This document shows, one piece after another, positions 1 through 5,237 of a DNA stretch of 8,520 nt. Every line of letters starts with the position of its first letter. Position 1 is the first letter of the stretch. The position numbers and the translations under genes are program-made. The notes beneath the pieces are model-generated. The model was not told where the DNA came from. It searched no databases and was given only the letters and a program-made list of their open reading frames with translations. The DNA comes from Candidatus Omnitrophota bacterium (lineage in GTDB: Bacteria; Omnitrophota; Koll11; Aquiviventales; Aquiviventaceae), in the NCBI GenBank assembly GCA_023247285.1, contig JAHFGU010000058.1, positions 1 through 8,520 of the forward strand, written 5' to 3'.

Positions 1-2
1 GC

Positions 3-239
3 TCCTGGGCAAACCGCTTGGAAGACTCCGACAGTCCCAGCGACTTCTACGATCCTGCCTTCACGCATCGGACTTATCGTGGCCATGATATGTATCCATT
101 AGTTAATGAAAGTTCAGTAGATGCCGTCCTTAAGTCCGGTCAGGTCGATGCGGTGACGCTGAAGCAGATCGAGCAACTCGCTCCTGTAGAGGAAACCCGT
201 CGGGTGACGCTCTCCAAGAGTGACACCAAGGAAAAATGA
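3..239 (+). CDS. Partial ORF of unknown function (5' end outside window)
   Basis: The frame is open from the left edge to a TGA at 237-239, giving at least 78 residues, so the gene may begin outside the window. An internal ATG at 90 would give a 49-residue protein beginning MYPLVNESS. The sequence is acidic and polar, ends in a charged tail (SKSDTKEK), and shows no membrane segment or motif I recognise. Its last bases overlap the start of the next gene by 4 bases (ATGA), which suggests translational coupling with the nuclease-like gene and a shared operon. The stretch around 85-120 is A+T-richer than its surroundings. I cannot assign a function. It could be the accessory half of a two-gene restriction or defence unit, but only the gene order supports that. 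Confidence 0.45.
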   Translation, partial: SWANRLEDSDSPSDFYDPAFTHRTYRGHDMYPLVNESSVDAVLKSGQVDAVTLKQIEQLAPVEETRRVTLSKSDTKEK

Positions 240-667
240 CCACGCGCGGTCGATGGCCGAGCGAAGCATTCGTCTTGAACGCTGTTCGCGCGGCACTCAA
301 ACGGAGGGGATTCAAGCTACATCCCAAGCGGTCCCTGCACGCGCATGGCGTGGACATCACGGCGCAGCACCCCAAGCATCGGTACTACCTGTTCGTTGAG
401 TGCAAAGGATACCCTAAGGGCTACAGTGAAGGCGCGCAACGGGATAACTACTTCCTGATGATCCTCGGCCAGATTTTACTGCGAATGCGACAGAAGAACG
501 CCTACTACGGAGTGGCATTGCCCGATCATCCCTTCTATCGGAAGCGCATCATCAGTCACGAGTTCCGCCTTGCTCGGCGGTGGCTCGGTCTGTGGTTTTT
601 TCTCGTGAAGTCAAACGGCTCAGTATTGTGGCTTGGGGCAACGCGGCAGCGTTTTGAGCCCTATTGA
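236..667 (+). CDS. Small PD-(D/E)XK nuclease-like protein
   Basis: This 143-residue protein has the layout of a restriction-endonuclease-fold core. Glu10 lies in an N-terminal helix, Asp40 in HGVD, Glu55-Cys56-Lys57 form the ExK motif in a hydrophobic strand, and Gln79 lies in the next helix (GQI). That E / D-ExK / Q pattern is the one used for metal-dependent DNA cleavage in Mrr- and Holliday-junction-resolvase-like families. The start is ATG 236, with AAGGA at 228-232, overlapping the upstream stop as ATGA. The rest is basic (many Arg and Lys, as in KRRGFKLHPKR), fitting DNA binding. No methylase or helicase partner is visible. The fold call rests on the motif. Substrate and role (defence, repair or mobile-element function) are unknown. 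Confidence 0.6.
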   Translation: MTTRGRWPSEAFVLNAVRAALKRRGFKLHPKRSLHAHGVDITAQHPKHRYYLFVECKGYPKGYSEGAQRDNYFLMILGQILLRMRQKNAYYGVALPDHPFYRKRIISHEFRLARRWLGLWFFLVKSNGSVLWLGATRQRFEPY

Positions 668-754
668 CGGAGTAGATGGCCTGGCTCGTTGAGGGCGGAT
701 CAGGATTCATCGGCAAAGGAAAGCCGCTCCGCAGTCCGCTGGCACTAACGGATA

Positions 755-763
755 TGGTATACT
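755..763 (+). promoter_or_regulatory. Candidate extended -10 promoter
   Basis: TGGTATACT is an extended -10 element (TGn followed by TATACT at 758-763). There is no good -35 about 17 bases upstream, which extended -10 promoters can tolerate. A transcript would start near 770 and run into the terminator at 860-890. It would therefore be either a small RNA of about 120 bases or the leader of the gene at 939. A TTGACA at 768-773 has no matching -10 and was not used. Confidence 0.3.
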
Positions 764-830
764 TTTTTTGACAATCGGTTCGACGCGGTCCGTTGGTGGG
801 CCTATTGCTTCCGCGCTACAAATAAGCTAA

Positions 831-873
831 AAAGCCTCAGGTGCAAGCGCGCCTGCGTTCCCCACGAGGCTTT
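831..873 (+). promoter_or_regulatory. Possible antiterminator stem in the leader of the 89-aa gene
   Basis: AAAGCCTC (831-838) is the exact reverse complement of GAGGCTTT (866-873). The 3' arm overlaps the first arm and loop of the terminator hairpin at 860-884, so the two structures cannot form together. A weak inner pairing, AGG (839-841) with CCT (852-854), could close the loop. This is the geometry of a transcription attenuator. No known riboswitch or leader-peptide family was recognised. The 668-830 stretch upstream shows no gene I can support, only the extended -10 candidate. On the minus strand the same long stem is followed by a run of T and could itself act as a terminator. Confidence 0.35.
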
Positions 874-890
874 GGCCCGTGGGGTTTTTT
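860..890 (+). terminator. Strong intrinsic terminator hairpin
   Basis: A 7-bp perfect stem, CCCCACG (860-866) with CGTGGGG (878-884), is extended by GGC/GCC (868-870 with 875-877) past one bulged A, closes on a 4-base loop, and is followed at once by six T (885-890). It sits 49 bases before the start of the next gene. It either ends transcription from the nuclease-like gene or a small RNA, or works as the terminator half of an attenuator. Its outer arms match the palindrome inside the AbrB gene at 2895-2919. Confidence 0.75.
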
Positions 891-938
891 ATTGGCTGTT
901 TGCGGAAGCATACGCCCGCCCAGCAGAAGGAGGTGGGA

Positions 939-1208
939 ATGAAGCGAGTACGGGCAGTGGAGTTTCAAAAGGAGTATATCCTCGTGCGCTATGTGGACGA
1001 GGATGACCCGCCCTGGACGGCGGGCCATGAGCTGGCGATCAACTGGCGCAAAGAGTCCCGCGTGGAGCGGTTGGCTCATGTCGCCTATCACGTATTCCTG
1101 CTCTTCGTGAGCCGTCCGGATGCGGTTGCGGCGAACGACGAGGTGCTGCAAGAATGGATTGGTAAGCTGATCCATGAAGACCCAGGCGAAGGCCATGATG
1201 TACCATAA
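939..1208 (+). CDS. Hypothetical 89-aa protein
   Basis: ATG 939 follows a perfect Shine-Dalgarno (AAGGAGGT, 927-934) with 4 bases between, so I choose it over an upstream GTG (879) that would lie inside the terminator hairpin. The predicted 89-residue soluble protein is acidic in its middle (DEDDPPW) and has no signal peptide, membrane segment or motif I can name. It has the clean look of a well-expressed small gene: strong ribosome binding site and no lesion. It lies directly downstream of the terminator or attenuator and 52 bases before the DUF429 gene, which has its own AGGAGG, so the two could share a transcript. Function unknown. The gene call itself is secure because of the ribosome binding site. 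Confidence 0.6.
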   Translation: MKRVRAVEFQKEYILVRYVDEDDPPWTAGHELAINWRKESRVERLAHVAYHVFLLFVSRPDAVAANDEVLQEWIGKLIHEDPGEGHDVP

Positions 1209-1260
1209 AGGGTCTCAAGGGGTCTATGAGCATCTGGGTGGCTGAGGAGGTGTACGAGAA

Positions 1261-2013
1261 ATGAGATTTATGGGGGTCGATCTGGCCTTTGTCCCCACCA
1301 ACCCCAGCGGGCTCTACGTCCTAGACGAACAGGGCACATGCGTCGGCAGCGACTACCTTAGTTCGGATGAGGAGCTTGCGACAGTCATTGCCCAACGGGC
1401 CTGACCAGACGGCACGGTGATCGTCGTGGATGCCCCATTAGTCTGTATCAACGCGTCGGGCCAACGAGGCTGTGAGACCGAAGTCGGACGGCGATATGGA
1501 GCGCGTGGTGCGAGTTGCCACACCGCCAATACGCTGAATCGTGCCGGTCAACGCGGGCCAAGATTCTTCGATGTCCTCCAGAGGCATTGTCGATCGGCAG
1601 CGTGTCGTGTGGACGCACAGCAGGTGAGGAGTGATCTCTGGCCGGTCATTGAGACTTATCCGCATCCTGCACACCTGGAACTATTTCAACTACCGCGCAT
1701 CATCAGATACAAGAAGGGGACGGTGAATGAGCGACTGTGCGGGCTGCGGGAGTACATGGAAAGACTCCGCTCGCTCGCCTATGCGACCCCCGCACTCCAA
1801 ATCGAGAGCACTCCACTCCTTCTTCAAGATGTCACCGGGCTCAAGGGACGGGCTCGTAAACGTTATGAAGATCTCCTGGACGCCTTATTCTGTGCTTACA
1901 CCGGTCTGTACCTCTGGCACTATCGCCACGTTCCCAATCGTCGACATGTATTTGGGGACGTCGATACGGGCTTTATCACGATTCCAATAGTTCCTGCTGG
2001 CGAAGCCCATTGA
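1261..2013 (+). pseudogene. DUF429 family predicted nuclease, interrupted by in-frame TGA
   Basis: Read through one stop, this is a 250-codon DUF429 protein of normal family length; the family is predicted to have an RNase H fold. Codons 1-47 start with the family's typical MRF.GVDLAF..NPSGL. The TGA is at 1402-1404 (codon 48). The same frame continues with VVDAPL, the GQRGCE stretch, GASCH, the TYPHPAHLELF segment, the C-terminal DALFCAY helix and GDVDTGF near the end. Both sides of the stop are recognisable family sequence and no frameshift is needed, so this is a point nonsense change (for example from CGA or TGG). Start ATG 1261 follows AGGAGG at 1245-1250. GTG 1417 could restart translation but would drop the first acidic residue of the fold (Asp7). 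Other genes here end in TGA, so the code is not reassigned. Confidence 0.8.
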
Positions 2014-2042
2014 TTGACACCAATTACCCACAGCAGTAGACT
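2014..2042 (+). promoter_or_regulatory. Sigma70-like promoter
   Basis: TTGACA (2014-2019) and TAGACT (2037-2042) are separated by exactly 17 bases. It begins directly after the DUF429 stop and lies about 64 bases before the ATG at 2106. The -35 is perfect and the -10 matches at four of six positions. It would drive the frameshifted membrane-protein gene independently of the upstream gene. Confidence 0.55.
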
Positions 2043-2105
2043 TGGATTGAGATAGCGAGGAAGCTTCCAGCCCAAGCTCTGTAGGTCCAACATATAAGGC
2101 GCACG

Positions 2106-2619
2106 ATGGAAGACGACAACCCGCAGCGACCTCCACTGGAGTTGGAGACAAAACTCAAGGCCTACAAAGAGAGGGGCGAGTTGGTCGAGCCGCGCGTTTT
2201 ATTCTCCGCAGGTATCCCTCAGTGTTGCCAGATGACCAAGGGCATCTCTTATGGCAAGATCCCCCTGTACGACGATATGACTCAGAAAGACATCATCGAA
2301 ATTTTCAGTCGCGAGAAGAAAGTATGAGGTCCAAGATCTTCCGGGTGGTGGCCGAGAAATCGTATTTCCAACACTTGTGCCAGGCGAGCAAGTCTCAATA
2401 TCGTACCTGTACTTCCCGCCAGTCCTGTACAGTCAGATTCACGCGGGAATCCGCCATAGCCAAGGGTTTGCGAGGGAAGTCACTGTTTTGCCCTCGCTTC
2501 AGTATCCGCCGTGGCTCAGCAGGGTTCTCTGGACGCTTATTGCCCTCGGCGTGGTTGCGAGTCTTTATCTAGTATTCGTCATCGGTCGAATGCTATGGAG
2601 GATATTACCCGGTGCGTAG
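2106..2619 (+). pseudogene. Small membrane-anchored protein gene split by a one-base frameshift
   Basis: The first frame (ATG 2106 to TGA 2327) gives 73 residues ending EIFSREKKV. From about 2321 the coherent protein continues in the +1 frame as KYEVQDLPGG and runs to TAG 2619. Removing one base from the AAA of GAAGAAAGTATGAG gives a single protein of about 170 residues. The second frame has no usable start before GTG 2377, yet the 18 codons before that GTG still read like protein, which supports one original gene. The C-terminal part looks beta-rich and ends in one hydrophobic segment (WTLIALGVVASLYLVFVIG) followed by basic residues, a C-terminal membrane anchor. I do not recognise the family. 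Alternatives are two overlapping genes or a sequencing error. Confidence 0.6.
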
Positions 2620-2697
2620 CAAGGTGACAGTCGTCGAGGAGAGCAGGCAGTTCTCCGAGGCGATACAAATAGTCCCGCTTAGCTGATCTGGAGTGCC

Positions 2698-3033
2698 ATG
2701 GAATCCTCCGTCGTTAGCGCGAAAGGTCAGGCCGTCATCCCACAGAAGATCCGCGCCATGTTCCAGATCAAGCCAGGCACGCGAGTGCACTTCGAAGCGA
2801 GACGCGGCGAGATTGTGCTGACCCTTCGACTCGCGCCACGGCCTTCCCTTGACTTCGCTCGGGACAGGCTGGCCGTGGGCTCGCTCAGGATTCCGCCCCA
2901 CGGGCAAAGCCCGTGGGGCTTCACACCCCTCACGCCGAGGTATTTCGAGCGCATGGCGGGATGCCTTGGCACCAGCGGGAAAGCCACGAAAGCGCTCCTT
3001 GAGGAAAGGAAGCGAGAGCGAGACAAGAAGTAA
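2698..3033 (+). CDS. AbrB/MazE-type antitoxin-like regulator with in-frame insertion
   Basis: Residues 4-42 (VSAKGQAVIPQKIRAMFQIK, then GTRVHFEARRGEIVLT) form a SpoVT/AbrB swapped-hairpin DNA-binding domain. Residues 78-111 (LTPRYFERMAGCLG and a charged tail) are the C-terminal segment often found directly after this domain in such antitoxins. Between them lie about 34 codons of non-family sequence coding through a palindromic repeat, so the normal ~77-residue protein has become 111. The frame is kept. GGAG at 2690-2693 supports ATG 2698. No PIN, MazF or other toxin follows, so this is an orphan. DNA binding could survive because the insertion lies after the fold, but toxin binding, usually by the tail, may be changed. 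Confidence 0.7.
   Translation: MESSVVSAKGQAVIPQKIRAMFQIKPGTRVHFEARRGEIVLTLRLAPRPSLDFARDRLAVGSLRIPPHGQSPWGFTPLTPRYFERMAGCLGTSGKATKALLEERKRERDKK
2824..2925. repeat. Palindromic repeat element inserted in the AbrB gene
   Basis: About 100 bases interrupt the antitoxin reading LTPLTP. The element contains decayed copies of a CTTCGACTTCGCTCAGGACAGG-like unit (near 2823-2834, 2848-2871 and 2880-2893). It also has an 8-bp inverted repeat, CCACGGCC (2836-2843) with GGCCGTGG (2871-2878), and the perfect palindrome at 2895-2919. Similar short units are, to my knowledge, dispersed repeats in several G+C-rich environmental bacteria. The net length is a multiple of three. The exact ends are ambiguous by a few bases, with ACCC present on both sides (2821-2824 and 2925-2928), which could be a target duplication or chance. 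Confidence 0.6.
2895..2919. repeat. Perfect 25-base palindrome (11-bp arms, AAA loop)
   Basis: GCCCCACGGGC (2895-2905) and GCCCGTGGGGC (2909-2919) are exact reverse complements around AAA. No T run follows on the + strand, so it is not a standard terminator there. The outer arms CCCCACG/CGTGGGG equal those of the terminator at 860-884, making this the second copy of a related hairpin in the window. Confidence 0.8.
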
Positions 3034-3080
3034 CCCCAGCCGATTGATCCCGCCGTAGTTACCCCGCTACCCCTCGTGAG

Positions 3081-3110
3081 TTGACAGCCAGGCAAGTTGG
3101 AAGATATACT
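3081..3110 (+). promoter_or_regulatory. Sigma70-like promoter for the AbiEi-family gene
   Basis: TTGACA (3081-3086) and TATACT (3105-3110) are 18 bases apart, with predicted start near 3117. The region is clearly A+T-richer than the coding flanks. It gives the AbiEi gene its own transcription, separate from the AbrB gene 48 bases upstream. Confidence 0.7.
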
Positions 3111-3121
3111 ATTAGTGCATA

Positions 3122-3139
3122 ATTCACCAAATAGTGAAT
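3122..3139. promoter_or_regulatory. Operator-like inverted repeat
   Basis: ATTCAC (3122-3127) and GTGAAT (3134-3139) face each other across CAAATA, just after the predicted transcription start and directly before the ATG at 3141. AbiEi antitoxins are known to repress their own operons through inverted repeats, so this is the natural candidate site. This is inferred from position and symmetry only. Confidence 0.4.
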
Positions 3140-3140
3140 A

Positions 3141-4274
3141 ATGTTAAATAGGGTAAACATGAGCGAAGCTAAGCTTGAACACCAGGTTCCGGAGCTGTTG
3201 AGAGCCGTCCTGCCACAGGGGAAGGTGACGGTGCGGCACAGCCCTGCCATCAAGACAGACGCCGGACTGAGGCGGCCGGATTTGATCGCAGACGTGACCG
3301 TCGGAGGCCGGACGAAGCGGCTGCTGATTGAGGTGAAGTCGCCCGGCTATCCGATGCAGCTTCTGCAGGCGTTCCAGGTGCTGCAGTGGGCGCGCGAGAA
3401 AGAGAAGGGCTATCCGGTCGTAGTGACCGATGCGATCTCCGCGCGAGGTGCCAGCCTGGCTAGAGAGGCCGGGGTGGGGTACCTGGACCTGGCAGGTAAC
3501 TGCTGGCTCAATCTTGGGGAAATCTACATCGACAAGACGAGCCCGCGCCCGCAACGGCAGGTGATTACGCCGAAGGGTATCCCATCTGCTGAAGCGTTTG
3601 GAACCCCGACTGTGTCCGTCGGCCGTCCGCGTGGGGAGCTACGCCGGCTTTTTAGCCGCAAGGCGACCCGGGTGATCCGGACGCTCTTGGAGCATCCCGC
3701 CAAATCATGGCAGGTCGCTGTCCTGGCTAGCACCTCCCAAGTGAGCATCGGCCACGCCTACAAGGTGACGCAGAAGCTTCTCACCCAGGCTTTTCTCGCT
3801 CAGGAGCACCGACAGGTACGGCTCAGGGATCCGGGTGCGTTACTGGATGCCTGGGCCGCAGAGTACCGGATTGATCCGGCGGCGATCCAGAGCTTCTATA
3901 CGTCGCTCAAAGATCCGGCTGCGGTGATGGCGCAGATCGCGCAGGCGGCCGCCAACCAGCAGCTCACCTGCGCCTTCACCCTCCACGCCGGGGCCTCTCT
4001 CGTGGCACCCTTTACCCGGTTTACGGATGTTCACGTCTATCTGAAGGAGCCGCTCTCCGACGCCTTGCTGCAGGCGATGCAGCTTGAGCGCATCGAGCTG
4101 GGTGGCACCGTGCATGTGATCGCGCCCTACGACGAGGGCGTGTTGCACCACCGGCAGGTGCTCGAGCAGCTCCCTGTGGTCTGCAACACGCAGCTCTATC
4201 TGGATCTCGTGCAACACCCCACGCGCGGCAAAGAAGCCGCCGATTTTCTGCGCAAGGAGCGCATGAAGATTTAA
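3141..4274 (+). CDS. Type IV TA AbiEi-family antitoxin / transcriptional regulator
   Basis: This intact 377-residue protein matches the AbiEi antitoxin family in layout. Residues 15-135 form a nuclease-fold-like domain with P46-D47, Glu64-Val65-Lys66 (IEVKS) and the conserved VGYLDLAGN at 112-120. Residues about 174-232 look like a winged helix (VIRTLLEHP, ASTSQVSIGHAYKVTQKL). The C-terminal part ends with QLYLDLV..PTRGKEAADFLR (351-371), the family's signature. Its known role is to neutralise a nucleotidyltransferase toxin encoded immediately downstream and to repress the operon. ATG 3141 has no ribosome site. ATG 3159 has GGG at 3151-3153 and may be the true start. The toxin gene 2 bases downstream is truncated, so the antitoxin now appears to be an orphan. 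The PD/ExK residues look kept, but catalysis is unproven. Confidence 0.75.
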   Translation: MLNRVNMSEAKLEHQVPELLRAVLPQGKVTVRHSPAIKTDAGLRRPDLIADVTVGGRTKRLLIEVKSPGYPMQLLQAFQVLQWAREKEKGYPVVVTDAISARGASLAREAGVGYLDLAGNCWLNLGEIYIDKTSPRPQRQVITPKGIPSAEAFGTPTVSVGRPRGELRRLFSRKATRVIRTLLEHPAKSWQVAVLASTSQVSIGHAYKVTQKLLTQAFLAQEHRQVRLRDPGALLDAWAAEYRIDPAAIQSFYTSLKDPAAVMAQIAQAAANQQLTCAFTLHAGASLVAPFTRFTDVHVYLKEPLSDALLQAMQLERIELGGTVHVIAPYDEGVLHHRQVLEQLPVVCNTQLYLDLVQHPTRGKEAADFLRKERMKI

Positions 4275-4297
4275 CGATGGAACCTCGGACAGCCGCC
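4222..4297 (+). repeat. 76-base direct repeat, copy 1
   Basis: It covers the last codons of the AbiEi gene, the 2-base gap and the first 7 codons of the truncated toxin gene. It matches 7463-7538 at 72 of 76 positions by my alignment. The first 53 bases (4222-4274) are identical, and the mismatches are at 4275, 4282, 4291 and 4294. Two of the three coding differences are silent and one changes Glu to Asp, which looks like divergence of functional coding copies rather than a recent duplication. Confidence 0.85.
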
Positions 4298-4420
4298 CAG
4301 TTTGCTCCCGGCGTCATCGACGCCTCCCGCGCTGTGCTGGTCGAGCTCGGGGTGATCCTCCGCAGCTACCTGAGCGACCTGGCGTTGATCGGCGGCTGGG
4401 GCGCCTGGTGGCCGGCATGA
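4277..4420 (+). pseudogene. Truncated AbiEii-like nucleotidyltransferase toxin (N-terminal fragment)
   Basis: ATG 4277 lies 2 bases after the antitoxin stop, the standard TA operon arrangement. The 47 residues begin MEPRTAAQF, continue through a helix (VIDASRAVLVELGVILRSYL) and reach LALIGGW, the start of the GG-W strand that opens the nucleotidyltransferase fold in this family. After GGW the family sequence stops, and five foreign residues (GAWWPA, in part) lead to TGA 4420. The catalytic aspartates that follow this motif, and the rest of the ~250-300-residue protein, are missing. The DNA from about 4388 onward encodes DUF1722 in another frame. It is therefore non-functional as a toxin. The family call rests on position plus the LIGGW segment. 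Confidence 0.6.
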
Positions 4421-4734
4421 AGGGCCGACCGCTGCGCGCGGCGCTCGAGGAGTACGGCCGGCTCTTTATGGAAGCTTTAGTCATCCCGGCTACGGTCCGC
4501 ACGCACGTCAATGTGCTGCAGCACCTGGCCGGCTATGCCTCGGAGCACCTCCAGCCGGATGAGCGCACGGAGCTGGCGGAGCTCATCACGGATTACCGTC
4601 GGGGCCTGGTGCCGCTGGTGGTCCCTGTGACGCTGATCCGGCACTACGTGAAGAGGCACCGCATCGCCTATATCCAGGATCAGGTCTACCTGCAGCCGCA
4701 TCCTAAGGAACTGATGCTGCGCAACCACGTATGA
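4408..4734 (+). CDS. DUF1722 (YbgA-like) protein, N-terminally truncated
   Basis: Translation from about 4393 reads RLGRLVAGMKGRPLRAALEE, then FMEAL..PAT..HVNVLQHLAGY, YRRGLVPLVVPVTLIRHY and QVYLQPHPKELMLRNHV. That is almost all of DUF1722; only its first ~10 residues (the KY..LAHSPKHY part) are missing. The usual N-terminal DUF523 domain is absent and replaced by the toxin fragment in a different frame. GTG 4408 or ATG 4417 could start a 108- or 105-residue protein, with no clear ribosome site. It overlaps the next gene by 4 bases (ATGA). YbgA-type genes lie beside photolyase (phr) in E. coli and other bacteria. The remnant may be inactive and kept only as the head of the operon. Confidence 0.7.
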   Translation: MAGMKGRPLRAALEEYGRLFMEALVIPATVRTHVNVLQHLAGYASEHLQPDERTELAELITDYRRGLVPLVVPVTLIRHYVKRHRIAYIQDQVYLQPHPKELMLRNHV

Positions 4735-5237
4735 ACCGCCGCGTGATCGTCAATGACACGATGCAGCGAGGGTACCGGTATGTCTGCACCGAGCCGGTCG
4801 GCACGCGCTTCGATCCCGCGTTCACGCCGGAGCTGACCCCCAAACAGATGCTCGCGCTGGGCATCTTCGGCGGCAAGTACATGACCGACTGCCGCAAGGA
4901 GTTTCCCGCCGCCTGGTTCACGCGCGCCAAGCTCTGTCCTGAGCGGCACGACCCGGCGCTGAACTGTTTTGGCGTCAACGCCAGCCAGCCGCTGCGCGTC
5001 TGGGTTGCGAAGGACTGGATCTACCCGGAGGATCCGCGCGGCTGGTTTCAGTGGTACTGCCGCTACTACATGGGCCGGCGCATTCCGGAGGAGGACCAGC
5101 GGCAGATCCGGCGATGGAAGGCGATCCGCCGCCATATTGCGCAAGTGAAGAAGCATTGCCGGAGAGGGGATCTGACCTGCCGGAGGAAGCAGCGCCAGGC
5201 GATCCTTCACTGGGCCTATGACAGCCGCCGGCTCTAA
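4731..5237 (+). CDS. Conserved hypothetical protein of photolyase-type gene neighbourhoods
   Basis: This intact 168-residue protein starts at ATG 4731 in an ATGA overlap with the DUF1722 remnant. It is rich in aromatic and basic residues, with blocks that look strongly conserved: RGYRYVCTEPVG, FDPAFTPELTPKQMLALG, FGGKYMTDC, WFTRAKLCPERHDPALN and DPRGWFQWYCRYYMGRR. The Cys/His/Trp-rich pattern suggests a structured enzyme-like or cofactor-binding protein. No signal peptide or membrane segment is seen. I recall similar proteins annotated as hypothetical close to DUF523/DUF1722, SDR and photolyase genes, but I cannot confirm this here. The 3' end overlaps the SDR gene by 20 bases, so the two are probably translated from one message. 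Molecular function unknown. Confidence 0.65.
   Translation: MNRRVIVNDTMQRGYRYVCTEPVGTRFDPAFTPELTPKQMLALGIFGGKYMTDCRKEFPAAWFTRAKLCPERHDPALNCFGVNASQPLRVWVAKDWIYPEDPRGWFQWYCRYYMGRRIPEEDQRQIRRWKAIRRHIAQVKKHCRRGDLTCRRKQRQAILHWAYDSRRL

Noticed and set aside
768..773. TTGACA as a -35 box
   Set aside because: No -10-like hexamer occurs 16-18 bases downstream (the bases there are CGTTGG).
837..1196. Minus-strand frame of 119 residues opposite the 89-aa gene
   Set aside because: It has no ribosome site and runs through the terminator hairpin. The plus-strand gene has a perfect Shine-Dalgarno.
1402..1404. Selenocysteine or TGA recoding at the DUF429 stop
   Set aside because: The family position is not a catalytic Cys, the downstream hairpin is weak, and several neighbouring genes use TGA as a normal stop.
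2315..2330. Programmed +1 frameshift
   Set aside because: No prfB-like slippery codon plus internal Shine-Dalgarno is present, and the stop is one codon past the only plausible slip site. A simple one-base indel is more likely.
2222..2572. 116-residue frame overlapping the frameshifted membrane protein
   Set aside because: The product is low in coherent structure (Ser/Arg/Cys-rich). The +1 frame instead gives a beta-rich domain and a membrane anchor.
3144..3554. Minus-strand frame opposite the AbiEi N-terminus
   Set aside because: It is an antisense shadow with no motif. The plus strand has promoter, family motifs and full length.
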